52,570 nucleotides of DNA, taken from contig JACZXH010000016.1 in NCBI GenBank assembly GCA_022571715.1, positions 1 through 52,570 of the forward strand, written 5' to 3'. The notes under the pieces were generated by a model. It did not search any database and was not told the origin of the DNA. It saw only the letters and a list, made by a program, of their open reading frames with translations. Origin of the DNA: Bacteroidota bacterium (GTDB lineage Bacteria > Bacteroidota > Bacteroidia > Cytophagales > Cyclobacteriaceae). How positions within the stretch are numbered: position 1 is the stretch's first letter; each line of letters opens with the position of its first letter. Below, in pieces: positions 1 to 8,338 of this stretch. A program made the translations under genes and the position numbers.

Positions 1-577
1 AAATAAAACGCCCGCTATGAATAAATCCTCCTTCCGCTTCTTCATCTTCGGCAGCAACCGACATATAGCTTACCTGTGCTATCTTGTATATATCTTCTTT
101 GCTGCCGGTTACAAAATGCCACCTTTCGGAATCGGCTCCAAGCCGGCGTGCATACTCACGCAATACCGCCACCGAGTCGTAAGCAGGATCGATGGTATGC
201 GATAAGAACAGTACATCTTCATTTTCTTCGAAGAAATCATACACCCGGAGCATTTGTTTTTTCATGACAGGACAGATGGTAGGACAGGAAGTAAAAAAGA
301 AATCTGCAACATACACCCTGCCGGAAAAGGTATCATTCGTTACAATGACACTGTCCTGGTTTATAAAAGAGAATGCCTGTATGGTGTGGTAAACCGTGTC
401 CGTTTTTATTGCTCCATCTATATTTCCCGAAATCAATTCAAACGAACCCAGAATAGGTAATTTAGTTGATTTGGAAGTACAGGTCATTAACATGACAATT
501 ACAATAAAAATTTTTGGGATTACCCATTTAATTTTTATTAATAAGTTAATATTTCCCTGCATTACCATATTCATCAT
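1..577 (-). CDS. SCO1/SenC family copper-binding lipoprotein-like protein, C-terminus cut by window edge
   Basis: This reading frame runs off the left edge, so only about 192 N-terminal residues are visible. SCO proteins are membrane-anchored thioredoxin-fold proteins that deliver copper to, or keep reduced, the CuA site of cytochrome c oxidase. The copper/thiol motif CPTICPVMKK is present around residues 107-116, preceded by the strand VYVADFFFTS typical of the fold. A hydrophobic N-terminal segment (WVIPKIFIVIVMLM) ends in TCTSKS, a weak lipobox, so it may be a lipoprotein. The visible end reads FIHSG, consistent with the approach to the third metal ligand (a His further on). I chose the first ATG at 577 because it follows an AG-rich stretch; ATGs at 574, 568 and 562 are in frame too. 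It is last in a minus-strand group with the MOSC and DUF2064 genes, 60 bases after a possible micro-ORF. Confidence 0.85.
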   Translation of the reverse strand, partial: MMNMVMQGNINLLIKIKWVIPKIFIVIVMLMTCTSKSTKLPILGSFELISGNIDGAIKTDTVYHTIQAFSFINQDSVIVTNDTFSGRVYVADFFFTSCPTICPVMKKQMLRVYDFFEENEDVLFLSHTIDPAYDSVAVLREYARRLGADSERWHFVTGSKEDIYKIAQVSYMSVAAEDEEAEGGFIHSGRFI

Positions 578-638
578 TTCTTTCTTCTTTCCTATTATTC
601 GCCAAATTTTAGTGCAATTTTTAATTAAAAACCTACCC

Positions 639-812
639 CTACCAGGCGCCTACGCTTACGATTATCTTGCACTTTTCTTCGCCATTAATAGAACTGGTGA
701 AGCTGATTAGGCTTGTGTCATTAAATTGTTCAAACATGTCTCCATTTTTAATCTGCTCCTGTTTTAAAATACATATACAAAAATAGGCTAAACCGGCAAG
801 GATGAACAGAAT
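639..812 (-). CDS. possible 57-residue membrane micro-protein with an ATT start
   Basis: Between the MOSC gene stop (819) and SCO1 there is an open frame with no ATG at its head. It would begin at an ATT at 812 (or CTG at 809), only a few bases after the MOSC stop, and end at TAG 639-641. The predicted peptide begins ILFILAGLAYFCICIL, a good single membrane helix, followed by a polar tail (KQEQIKNGDMFEQFNDTS...) ending SVGAW. The amino-acid composition looks like real protein and a position just after the previous stop would allow translational coupling. Against it: ATT starts are very rare, an internal ATG would give only 32 residues, and it could be a decayed gene. Function unknown. Confidence 0.3.
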   Translation of the reverse strand: MLFILAGLAYFCICILKQEQIKNGDMFEQFNDTSLISFTSSINGEEKCKIIVSVGAW

Positions 813-818
813 GGTTCG

Positions 819-1625
819 TTATAATATTTTTATTTTCTCGCCTGTCCTGATTTCACCTTCAGACAAGGCCACCAGGTTCATACCAAAAAGCACATTATTA
901 CCTTTTTTCCTGTAATGTGAAAGTGTAGTCAGGGGCTCAATTCCCTTAATTCCCGATTCGGGGTGAATGGTGGTAATCACGCACCGCGAACAGGGCTTTA
1001 CAGCTTTAAATTTTATGTCGCCAATCATAAACTCCTTCCATGTATCTTCTTCGTATGGAATTCCACCCTTAAAAACCAGGTTGGGTCTGAACCGTTGCAT
1101 TTCCACTTTTTCTGCAAGGCGGCTATTGAGGTCAGAAAGCGATGACTGACCAATTATCATCAGCGGATACCCATCCGCCATACTCATCCGAATCCCTTCG
1201 CCTGCATAAAACGGATTGGCATATCGCACTGATTGATCTGTCATCTTCACAAGCTGGCACTTTCGGTGAAGAAATGTTGAAAAAAAGTCGTCACAGGTAT
1301 TTCCAATTATGCCTGCATCCATCACAGTGCTCCATACTTTCACACGGATATTAGCGATGGGAGGTGCCCCTAAAGTTACTTCCAGGTTCAATTCAGGAGC
1401 TCGTTTATCCCAAATCCGCATCATATTACCGGATTTTGATAAAACACATGTTAAATGCGACAATTCCGGATATTCTCTTTGTGTGATAAATTCACCGTTT
1501 ACATCCACCAGCATCATTCTCCTGTCGTGACGTAATCCACCAGGCTGTACTACCCCCCGGGAAACTGCCACCCCTCCCAGCGATTTGATGGGATAAACGT
1601 ATATGCTAGCTAGCTTCAGTGTCAT
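819..1625 (-). CDS. MOSC domain-containing protein (YcbX/mARC-like)
   Basis: A 268-residue protein with the MOSC N-terminal beta-barrel (opening LASIYVYPIKSLGG, residues 5-18, then GLRHDRRMMLVD) followed by the MOSC domain. The conserved molybdenum-cofactor-binding region reads RFRPNLVF near residue 180 and PCSRCVITTIHPESG near 211-225; one Cys of PCSRC is the expected Mo ligand by analogy with mARC and YcbX. These proteins reduce N-hydroxylated compounds with electrons from a partner; no fused ferredoxin domain is seen here, so the electron donor is unknown. I chose ATG 1625 rather than an upstream in-frame start at 1685, because MTLKLASIYVYPIKS begins exactly where family members begin. The start overlaps the stop of the preceding gene by 20 bases, suggesting translational coupling. 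Confidence 0.88.
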   Translation of the reverse strand: MTLKLASIYVYPIKSLGGVAVSRGVVQPGGLRHDRRMMLVDVNGEFITQREYPELSHLTCVLSKSGNMMRIWDKRAPELNLEVTLGAPPIANIRVKVWSTVMDAGIIGNTCDDFFSTFLHRKCQLVKMTDQSVRYANPFYAGEGIRMSMADGYPLMIIGQSSLSDLNSRLAEKVEMQRFRPNLVFKGGIPYEEDTWKEFMIGDIKFKAVKPCSRCVITTIHPESGIKGIEPLTTLSHYRKKGNNVLFGMNLVALSEGEIRTGEKIKIL

Positions 1626-2241
1626 TTGTGTTTTGTTTGATCTTGTTAACAATTTCAGCGGGGATATCCTGAACTTCATCCACATCGTTTAATTCAGGCA
1701 ATAAAACATATCCCATTGCAAGGCTTTCAATCCGCTTAATTGTGTCGCTTAATATGGAATTACTTCCCCAATTAAATCCTTCAAATAACTCCTTATGATA
1801 ATTGTTCGTTCCGAGCAAGTAATAGCCACCGTCAGACGCCGGACCTATTACTACATCATGACTAGACAGCAAGTCAAAAGCACTGTGTATAATACTTTCA
1901 TCAAGGTTAAACACATCGCTGCCAATTATGCACACTTGCTGTATGTTATGAGAAAATTCATGGCTCAGTGCATGTCCCATTCGCGTACCCAAATCATCTC
2001 CCTTTTGCAATTCCTTTCTGATATTACCGGGCCAATGATCTGCCTTGTCAATAAATTCAGAATAATAAACCGAAACCTGAATATCAGATTTTATGTTTGT
2101 TGTCAATTTCATGATATTCTTCAACAAATAGCGGTACACGGCAAAGGCGGTTTCATCACCCAGTTTTTTTGCTATCCGCGTTTTTACTTTTCCTTTAATA
2201 AGGTTTCTTGTAAATACAATCAATACCCGGCTCATATACAT
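1606..2241 (-). CDS. TIGR04282/DUF2064 family glycosyltransferase-like protein
   Basis: A 211-residue single-domain protein with the nucleotide-diphospho-sugar-transferase-like fold of the DUF2064 family. It opens with LIVFTRNLIKGKVKTRIAKK (residues 7-26, the nucleotide-binding basic region), has the CIIGSDVFNLD segment near residue 105 and the family signature VVIGPASDGGYYLLG near 130-144. Members resemble CofC/MobA-type nucleotidyltransferases and A-type glycosyltransferases, and some occur beside arsenosugar genes; the exact substrate cannot be read here. It is the first gene of a minus-strand set that continues into the MOSC gene. ATG 2241 and ATG 2235 (MSRVLIVF) are both plausible starts. 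No signal peptide, so it should be cytoplasmic. Confidence 0.8.
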   Translation of the reverse strand: MYMSRVLIVFTRNLIKGKVKTRIAKKLGDETAFAVYRYLLKNIMKLTTNIKSDIQVSVYYSEFIDKADHWPGNIRKELQKGDDLGTRMGHALSHEFSHNIQQVCIIGSDVFNLDESIIHSAFDLLSSHDVVIGPASDGGYYLLGTNNYHKELFEGFNWGSNSILSDTIKRIESLAMGYVLLPELNDVDEVQDIPAEIVNKIKQNTNDTEAS

Positions 2242-2642
2242 ACCATCAGGTTAATTCATCTTTCATTATACTTTTTTGCTAACTGTCATTTTTCTAATTT
2301 TACTATTTTCATGTAAAAAACTCATTTCCTATATTATCATTTTATTCTACAAAATCAGATAAATCTAAAGTTCTGAAATTACCGTAATATCCCAATTATG
2401 AACTATTCTATAGCTTATTTGAGCAATAAATGGTTACTATTTCATATATTTTTATATGAACGATAGTAATATATCCATTTAAAATGGATGGCAAAAACCA
2501 AAAAAATTACAATTTGTTTATTAATATTACATATGTAATCTATTAAGTAAATCTGTCTAAACTGACAAGGTTAGTTAATATTAAACAAGTGGTATCAAGT
2601 ATTATTTAATAACAGCTACATACTACATTGGAACATCAGGCC
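2242..2642. other. AT-rich intergenic region between divergent genes
   Basis: A 400-base stretch separating the minus-strand DUF2064 gene from the plus-strand sensor kinase, so it should carry both promoters. It is very AT-rich with several runs of A and T. I do not see a convincing paired -33/-7 promoter, hairpin, RNA gene or protein remnant in it. Confidence 0.6.
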
Positions 2643-4622
2643 ATGTATTTCCTGAAAAAGATATTATTCATTTCATCACTTACGCTTCTTTCATTGCAAT
2701 TTTCGTTGCGTGTGTATGCACAGGTAGCAGACCTTGACAGTCTTATTGCCTCTCTTGAAGGGTTGGCTGAAAATGAAGCTCGTGTGGACTACCTCACAGA
2801 ACTCGCCAATACAGTAATGTATAATGATCCCAATCTGAGTTATGATTATGCGCGTGAGGCTCTTAGCCTGGCACTTGATCTGGATTATGAAAAAAGCCTG
2901 ATCGGCATTTATAAAACAATAGGTAATATCAATGCCACTCAGGGTGATAACTCCGGGGCCTTAAAAAATTATCTGTTAAGTCTTGAAAAAGCCCGTAAGT
3001 TCAGTGATTCATTGAATGTGGCAAATGTGTACAACAACATTGGTATTTTGTACGATAATCAGAATAATTACAATGAAGCTAAAGTATATTATCAGCGGGC
3101 GCTAATAATTTTTATTTCACTTGGCGATTTTGAAGGCCAGGCTACTATATATAATAATATCGGTTTCCTTTTAGATAATGCCGAACAATACGACAGCGCC
3201 ATCAGCTATTACAATAAAACATTACTGATTAACAAAGAATTAAAAAATGAGAGCCTCAATGCCATTGCTTATGGTAACCTGGGCTACGCATACATGAATA
3301 AAGAGGTTTTTGACACCGCAAGGATATTTTTTAACCGTAGTATGGGGTTGTTTAAAAGACTTAAGGATAACAATGGTATAGCCGAACAGTACTCCAACCT
3401 GGGTGAATTAAAGATCAAAGAAGGTAATTATCAGGAGAGTCTTATTTATCTTGAAAAATCAGAGAAACTTGCGTTGAAATACAAATTTAACTCTTTTCTG
3501 GTCAAAAATTACCTATTAATGTCGGAAGCTCTCAGAGAACTCGGGCAGTTTAAAACAGCCCTTAAATATCATGAAAGATACAGCCAACTGGCTGATTCCA
3601 TTTCAACTATCGAGTACGAGCGTGCATTGTACGAGCTTCAGGTAAAGCAGGAGCATGAACAGGTGATGGCAAAATTAAACCAGGAAAAACAGATCCAGGA
3701 ACAAAAGCTCGGTGCCGCCCGGTTAGAAAATTATTTGTTAATTGCCGGTATCGGACTTTCGTTGATTGTTCTGCTCATTTCTACCTATTATTTTAAGAAC
3801 AGGCAAACAATAACCCGGAAACTGAAAAAACAAAATGAAGAAATACTTGAGCAACAGAGAGAAATTGAGAACCAGCGGAAAAAAGTTGCAAATGCCAATA
3901 AAGATCTTAAAGGAAAAAATTTAAAGTTAAATCTACTCAATAAAGAAAAAGACTATCTTCTACATGTGGTGGCGCACGACCTCAAAAATCCATTAAATCA
4001 AATGGCAGGCCTTTCAAAAGTAATTCTTTTTGAAAAAGAACTATTGTCGGAAACTCAGAAAGACTGTCTTGAAAAAATCGACACTGTTTCGTCTGGATTA
4101 AGCAGCATGGTGGATAAAATACTTGATATTGATGCCATTGATAACAAGTCATATAACATGAATATGGAAGAAACCGACCTGAGGGAAATACTCATTGAGG
4201 CAGTAAGTGATTTTGAAAATGCGGCTAAAAGCAAAAATATACTGATACATACAAACCTAAACGGAGGAGACTGCAAAGTGCGCTTAGACAGACAGCATGC
4301 CACGCAGATTTTTTCGAACCTGATCTCGAATGCGATCAAATTTTCACCTCCTGACAAGGAAATATTCGTTAATCTTACACAAAACGATGCTGAAGTGATC
4401 GCTGAAATTGTGGATCAGGGCCCCGGCCTTACAAATGAAGATAAAGAAAAGGTTTTTAGGAAATTTCAGAAACTGAGCGCCCAGCCTACGGCTAATGAAG
4501 AATCTAGCGGATTAGGCCTTTCCATTGTTAAAAAATATGTAGATGCGATGCAAGGAAAGGTGTGGGTGGAAAGTGAAAGCGGAGAAGGGGCCAAATTCAA
4601 TGTGTCGTTTCGAAAAATATAG
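2643..4622 (+). CDS. TPR-repeat sensor histidine kinase
   Basis: A 659-residue membrane-bound histidine kinase. Order: signal peptide or N-terminal anchor ending near VYAQ (about 1-26); a periplasmic array of five to six tetratricopeptide repeats (about 45-320; visible as repeats like NVYNNIGILYDNQNNYNEAKVYY and NLGYAYMNKEVFDTARIFF); a coiled coil; one membrane helix near 363-383 (LIAGIGLSLIVLLISTYYF); a second coiled coil; and a HisKA domain with phospho-acceptor H445 in VVAHDLKNPLNQ. The HATPase_c domain follows, with N-box NLISNAIKFS, G1 DQGPGL and G2 SSGLGLSIV. No receiver domain or adjacent response regulator is present, so it is an orphan kinase. The frame extends to a TTG at 2628, but ATG 2643 starts a normal signal sequence. 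The signal sensed is unknown. Confidence 0.9.
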   Translation: MYFLKKILFISSLTLLSLQFSLRVYAQVADLDSLIASLEGLAENEARVDYLTELANTVMYNDPNLSYDYAREALSLALDLDYEKSLIGIYKTIGNINATQGDNSGALKNYLLSLEKARKFSDSLNVANVYNNIGILYDNQNNYNEAKVYYQRALIIFISLGDFEGQATIYNNIGFLLDNAEQYDSAISYYNKTLLINKELKNESLNAIAYGNLGYAYMNKEVFDTARIFFNRSMGLFKRLKDNNGIAEQYSNLGELKIKEGNYQESLIYLEKSEKLALKYKFNSFLVKNYLLMSEALRELGQFKTALKYHERYSQLADSISTIEYERALYELQVKQEHEQVMAKLNQEKQIQEQKLGAARLENYLLIAGIGLSLIVLLISTYYFKNRQTITRKLKKQNEEILEQQREIENQRKKVANANKDLKGKNLKLNLLNKEKDYLLHVVAHDLKNPLNQMAGLSKVILFEKELLSETQKDCLEKIDTVSSGLSSMVDKILDIDAIDNKSYNMNMEETDLREILIEAVSDFENAAKSKNILIHTNLNGGDCKVRLDRQHATQIFSNLISNAIKFSPPDKEIFVNLTQNDAEVIAEIVDQGPGLTNEDKEKVFRKFQKLSAQPTANEESSGLGLSIVKKYVDAMQGKVWVESESGEGAKFNVSFRKI

Positions 4623-4807
4623 TTTTCATACCAGCTAACGAGAGTTGTCCATAAAGTCGTTTATTCTAAGAAATATTGAATAAATTTATTGGGTTACCCA
4701 CTTAAAGTACAAGTTTTTATACCCAGTCTTAGTAGTTTACTAATAAGAAAAAGGACATTTGTCCTGTATAGTTGCAGAACGCACTGATAATAATTTAGAC
4801 TAACTAA

Positions 4808-6163
4808 TCAGCAATTCGCTGAAATTACATTTTGTTTCATGCTGTTACTCTTATTATGCCCTTTTAACTCGTAAAGCATGTAACCATAAACAACAAGGTA
4901 TTCACCAGATATAAGATACATGTTTTCACTGAATCCATAGGCTGAATAACTGGAATATGTTAAGAATATCAACATAGTCCATAACAGCGGAAACCGGTAC
5001 GAAGTAAAGACAGAAAAAGCGAGTACCGGTACAATATACCAGGGATGCAAGGTAGTTGTAAATGCAACATAAATGAGCAAAACCCACATAAGCGCTTCCG
5101 GCAACTTCATTTTTTGCTTCCAGTCAGTTACTGCAAGTAATCCAATAGCCATTACCGTTATGAGAGCCAGCCACGGGCCCGCCGATTGTATGATGTTATA
5201 TCCTTTTACCCAGTAACCTACCTCTCTTATCAGGTAATAAATCGAAGCGTTAAACTCGAACTTCTGGAAATAAAGCATACCGCTGGAAATATATGCGTGC
5301 AAAAGTTGTTCATTTATAAATGGAATAAATAATAAAAATGTCACTCCTGCCACTACCAGTACATAAGCCATGGTACGTTTTATTCCCAGTCTTGATAAGA
5401 GCAATGGCAGAAAAATAAGTGGTATAAGTTTCGAACTTATGGCCAGCCCGAAAGATATGGCGCTCTTAACCGGTTTATCCATATTCAAAAGCAGGATTGC
5501 CAGTAAAAGGAATAAGATAACAAAGGCCTCGTGATGCAGGTTTCCAGTCAATTCCAGAATTACGAGCGGGTTGAGCGCATACAATAAAACACACTCCATT
5601 TTGGCCTTATAAACCTCCAGTAGTTTACGGATCAAAAATATCGAGCCGATGTCAGCAGCGAGAATAAATGTGCGCATAACCACCACACTCCAAAAAACCG
5701 AATTGGTTGAAATGAGAGCTGCCACCCATCCGGTAAACTGCGCGACAGGTGGATACATGGTATGGTGCAGGGTGAAATTAAGATTGGCATACAACGATTG
5801 GTTAATGCCCGGAATACTAAAACCTTGCTTAAAATAATATTCGGGGACTTCATTGAACGGATTTACTCCGGAGGCAAGTAACCTGCCATCCCATATAAAC
5901 CTGTTAAAATCATCGGACAAAGCGGGAATTGAAAATAACAACAACAACCTGAATCCAATAGCCACAATTATTCCGGTTTTTACTTCATTTTTGAGTAGAT
6001 AATACAGGATCAGGTAACCACCAAACAACGTGATATAAAGTGACAACAGAAGCACCGTCTCATTTCGTGGAACAAAATAGCCAGTCGCCACATACAGAAT
6101 GCCCGACACAGCAATTATTATATAAAGAATGTATCCTGAATGCCTGGGATTATGTTTGGGCAT
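4808..6163 (-). CDS. multi-pass GT-C-type glycosyltransferase-like membrane protein (GT87/mannosyltransferase-like)
   Basis: A 451-residue polytopic membrane protein with about 10-12 hydrophobic helices. After the second or third helix an acidic pair occurs in the loop SDDFNRFIWDGRL (residues 83-95), followed by NPF and then MYPPVAQ (136-142). This arrangement (Asp-Asp after a first helix set, Tyr-Pro-Pro later) is seen in GT-C and GT87-type enzymes that transfer mannose or other sugars from polyprenyl-phosphate donors outside the membrane. It is the last gene of a five-gene minus-strand operon and its ATG overlaps the preceding gene by 14 bases. The companion DPM-like enzyme encoded upstream would be a natural source of a polyprenyl-phosphate sugar; that link is my inference. 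The acceptor is unknown. Confidence 0.75.
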   Translation of the reverse strand: MPKHNPRHSGYILYIIIAVSGILYVATGYFVPRNETVLLLSLYITLFGGYLILYYLLKNEVKTGIIVAIGFRLLLLFSIPALSDDFNRFIWDGRLLASGVNPFNEVPEYYFKQGFSIPGINQSLYANLNFTLHHTMYPPVAQFTGWVAALISTNSVFWSVVVMRTFILAADIGSIFLIRKLLEVYKAKMECVLLYALNPLVILELTGNLHHEAFVILFLLLAILLLNMDKPVKSAISFGLAISSKLIPLIFLPLLLSRLGIKRTMAYVLVVAGVTFLLFIPFINEQLLHAYISSGMLYFQKFEFNASIYYLIREVGYWVKGYNIIQSAGPWLALITVMAIGLLAVTDWKQKMKLPEALMWVLLIYVAFTTTLHPWYIVPVLAFSVFTSYRFPLLWTMLIFLTYSSYSAYGFSENMYLISGEYLVVYGYMLYELKGHNKSNSMKQNVISANC

Positions 6164-7622
6164 GCCTTAGTGAATGTATGGAATACAGGAATACCATAAT
6201 AAAACCAATCGCCAGAAAGATGTGAAAAAAGATCAATCCAAAATCATTTATCATCACACCATAAATAATTCCTGCAAGAAAATACATTCCCAATAACCCT
6301 TCAAGAACAGTAATAATACTCAGTTTCCTGATAATATAACTGTTTTTCTTCCAGGAATCCATCTTCGATATCACATTAAACTTGGGTGTGCGGATAAATG
6401 CTGATTTAAAACCGGCAAGGCCCGCTAATACGGCCAGGGCATTATGCAACGAAAGTCCCATGGAAACGGAAAGATATAAGGGAAAATATTTCAGAAAATA
6501 TAAGGAATATTTGCTACCACGTATATTTTTTACTGCCACCCAATAGAAGAAACCGATACTGAAAAATCCGATCAAAAATACTGAGCCGATATTGAAGAGC
6601 GTTTTAAATTCCGGATGGTTGTGCTTGATGTACAACATGGGTATGCTTAAAACGGCTGCTACAAGCAGGGGAATAAACACCGAACTGTTCAATAAATGAA
6701 ATATGGCATGAATTTTAGTTGTTTTGCTTATAGGCATGCGAAGCACTTTGCCAAGGTTTTTTAATGCGGTTTCGGCTGCGCCTTTGTTCCACCTGTATTG
6801 CTGTGTTTTAATGGCTGTCATAATTACCGGCAACTCTGCAGGTGAAACCACCTCCTCAAGGTATTTGAATTTCCATCCTTTCATCTGGGCACGGTAACTG
6901 AGGTCAAGGTCTTCCGTAAGGGTATCGGCAGACCATCCTCCGGAATCGATGATACATTTCTTCCGCCATATCCCGGCAGTGCCATTGAAATTTATAAAAC
7001 TTCCTGCGTAGGAGCGACCGGTTTGCTCAACGGTAAAATGTGCGTCCAGACCAAAAGCTTGTAGCTTTGTAAGTAAGGAATAGTTACTATTTACGTGCCC
7101 CCATCGCGTCTGAACCATTCCGGTTTCTGGATTGCGGAAGTAAGGAACGGTATGTAATAAAAAATCAGGATCAGGCATAAAATCTGCATCAAACACTGCC
7201 AACAGTTCCCCTTTTGCGCGGGCAAGTCCGTATTTGAGCGCCCCTGCTTTATACCCAGTGCGTTCGCTACGTTGCAAATGAACCATATCGATCCCTTTGC
7301 ACGCATATTCGGCAACTTTATCCCTTATTATTAAATACGTATTATCCGTGCTGTCATCCAATATCTGTATTTCAAGCTTATGACTTGGGTAATTAAGTTT
7401 CGCAACTGAATCAATGAGGCGTTTAGCCACATATTTCTCATTATATACCGGCAACTGCACTGTTACCATGGGGAGATCAGGATCGGATATAAGTGCGTAT
7501 TGTCTGCTCTCTTTCTTTTTTTTGGATTTAAGGTAATTCCATGTAAGGTGTAGCTGTCCAAGGCTGAATATAAAGATTATCAGCAACGAGATTGAATAAA
7601 TGAAGATGATAATATATTCCAT
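6150..7622 (-). CDS. processive-type family 2 glycosyltransferase (cellulose/mannan synthase-like)
   Basis: A 490-residue membrane glycosyltransferase. One N-terminal helix (about 3-25), then a cytosolic GT2 domain with all four landmarks: LDDSTDNT (DD at 89-90), FDADFMPDPDF (DAD at 145-147), LTEDLDLSYR (TED at 236-238) and QQYRWNKG (Q274-W278). C-terminal hydrophobic helices follow (about 305-480). The QxxRW motif and the length match cellulose synthase-like / CslA enzymes that polymerise beta-linked hexoses while exporting them. There is no PilZ domain and no bcsB/bcsZ/bcsC neighbour, so it is not a canonical cellulose synthase. It lies 5 bases after the DPM-like gene and overlaps the GT-C gene, strongly suggesting one transcript. 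The product sugar cannot be assigned. Confidence 0.88.
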   Translation of the reverse strand: MEYIIIFIYSISLLIIFIFSLGQLHLTWNYLKSKKKKESRQYALISDPDLPMVTVQLPVYNEKYVAKRLIDSVAKLNYPSHKLEIQILDDSTDNTYLIIRDKVAEYACKGIDMVHLQRSERTGYKAGALKYGLARAKGELLAVFDADFMPDPDFLLHTVPYFRNPETGMVQTRWGHVNSNYSLLTKLQAFGLDAHFTVEQTGRSYAGSFINFNGTAGIWRKKCIIDSGGWSADTLTEDLDLSYRAQMKGWKFKYLEEVVSPAELPVIMTAIKTQQYRWNKGAAETALKNLGKVLRMPISKTTKIHAIFHLLNSSVFIPLLVAAVLSIPMLYIKHNHPEFKTLFNIGSVFLIGFFSIGFFYWVAVKNIRGSKYSLYFLKYFPLYLSVSMGLSLHNALAVLAGLAGFKSAFIRTPKFNVISKMDSWKKNSYIIRKLSIITVLEGLLGMYFLAGIIYGVMINDFGLIFFHIFLAIGFIMVFLYSIHSLRHAQT

Positions 7623-7627
7623 ACCTT

Positions 7628-8317
7628 TTACAGATGTTTAAATATAGTCCAGAGAATCTTATATCCTGCCATCATTGTACCTTTAACTGTACCTGAAACT
7701 TTAGAAAAACCGATTCTTTTGCGATAGGTTACAGGGATTTCAATATTTTTCAAACCCATTTTGGCTGCTTTTATTTGCATTTCTACTGTCCAGCCATACG
7801 TTTTGTCCTGCATTTCCATTTGTAGCAGCTTCTCAAAGCTGATGGCACGGAAAGGGCCAAGATCAGTAAATCGCACCTTAAAAAACATGTGGATCAGAAA
7901 TGTTGCCAGTCGGTTTCCGTATACCTGGGCGAATGTCATGGAGCCGGTTTCCCGGTTACCCAGCTCCCTGGAGCCGATTACCATATCAACGTTTTCATTC
8001 CTGATTGGCTTTATCAGCTGTTCCATCTCTTCAGGGAAATCTGAATAATCTGCATCCAAAAAAACAATAATTTCAGGTGGCTTTTCCTGTTGTTTCAGGT
8101 ATTCAATCCCTTTAAGACATGCATATCCGTAACCTTGTTCATTTTCATGCAACACGGTAGCGCCGCATGCTTCTGCCTTTTCAGAGGTTCCGTCTGTCGA
8201 GCCATTATCAACTACAATAACCTCATCAACAATTGATGCCGGTATTTCTTTCAACACTTTACAAATTGCCTTCTGCTCATTTAATGCAGGAATAATTACG
8301 GCCACACCTGTTCGCAT
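7628..8317 (-). CDS. family 2 glycosyltransferase, dolichyl/polyprenyl-phosphate sugar synthase-like
   Basis: A 229-residue cytosolic GT2 enzyme of the DPM/UDP-glucose:polyprenyl-phosphate type. It begins VAVIIPALNEQKAI (residues 5-18), carries VVDNGSTDGT (36-44) and the metal-binding FLDADYSDFP (87-96), then VIGSRELGNRETGSM and YGWTVEMQIKA in the C-terminal part typical of this family. There are no C-terminal membrane helices, unlike GtrB- or ArnC-type enzymes. It probably charges a polyprenyl phosphate carrier with a nucleotide sugar for the downstream membrane enzyme, which is inference from family and position. It sits 21 bases after the 4Fe-4S gene and 5 bases before the processive GT2 gene. 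Confidence 0.87.
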   Translation of the reverse strand: MRTGVAVIIPALNEQKAICKVLKEIPASIVDEVIVVDNGSTDGTSEKAEACGATVLHENEQGYGYACLKGIEYLKQQEKPPEIIVFLDADYSDFPEEMEQLIKPIRNENVDMVIGSRELGNRETGSMTFAQVYGNRLATFLIHMFFKVRFTDLGPFRAISFEKLLQMEMQDKTYGWTVEMQIKAAKMGLKNIEIPVTYRKRIGFSKVSGTVKGTMMAGYKILWTIFKHL

Positions 8318-8338
8318 AGATGTTTAATCCATAAATCT

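Noticed and set aside
17-710. Plus-strand frames across the left edge
   Set aside because: They lie opposite the SCO1/SenC gene, whose minus-strand frame carries the CPTIC copper motif.
1795-2316. A 173-codon plus-strand frame
   Set aside because: It lies antisense to the DUF2064 gene, which has the family signature; no protein features on this strand.
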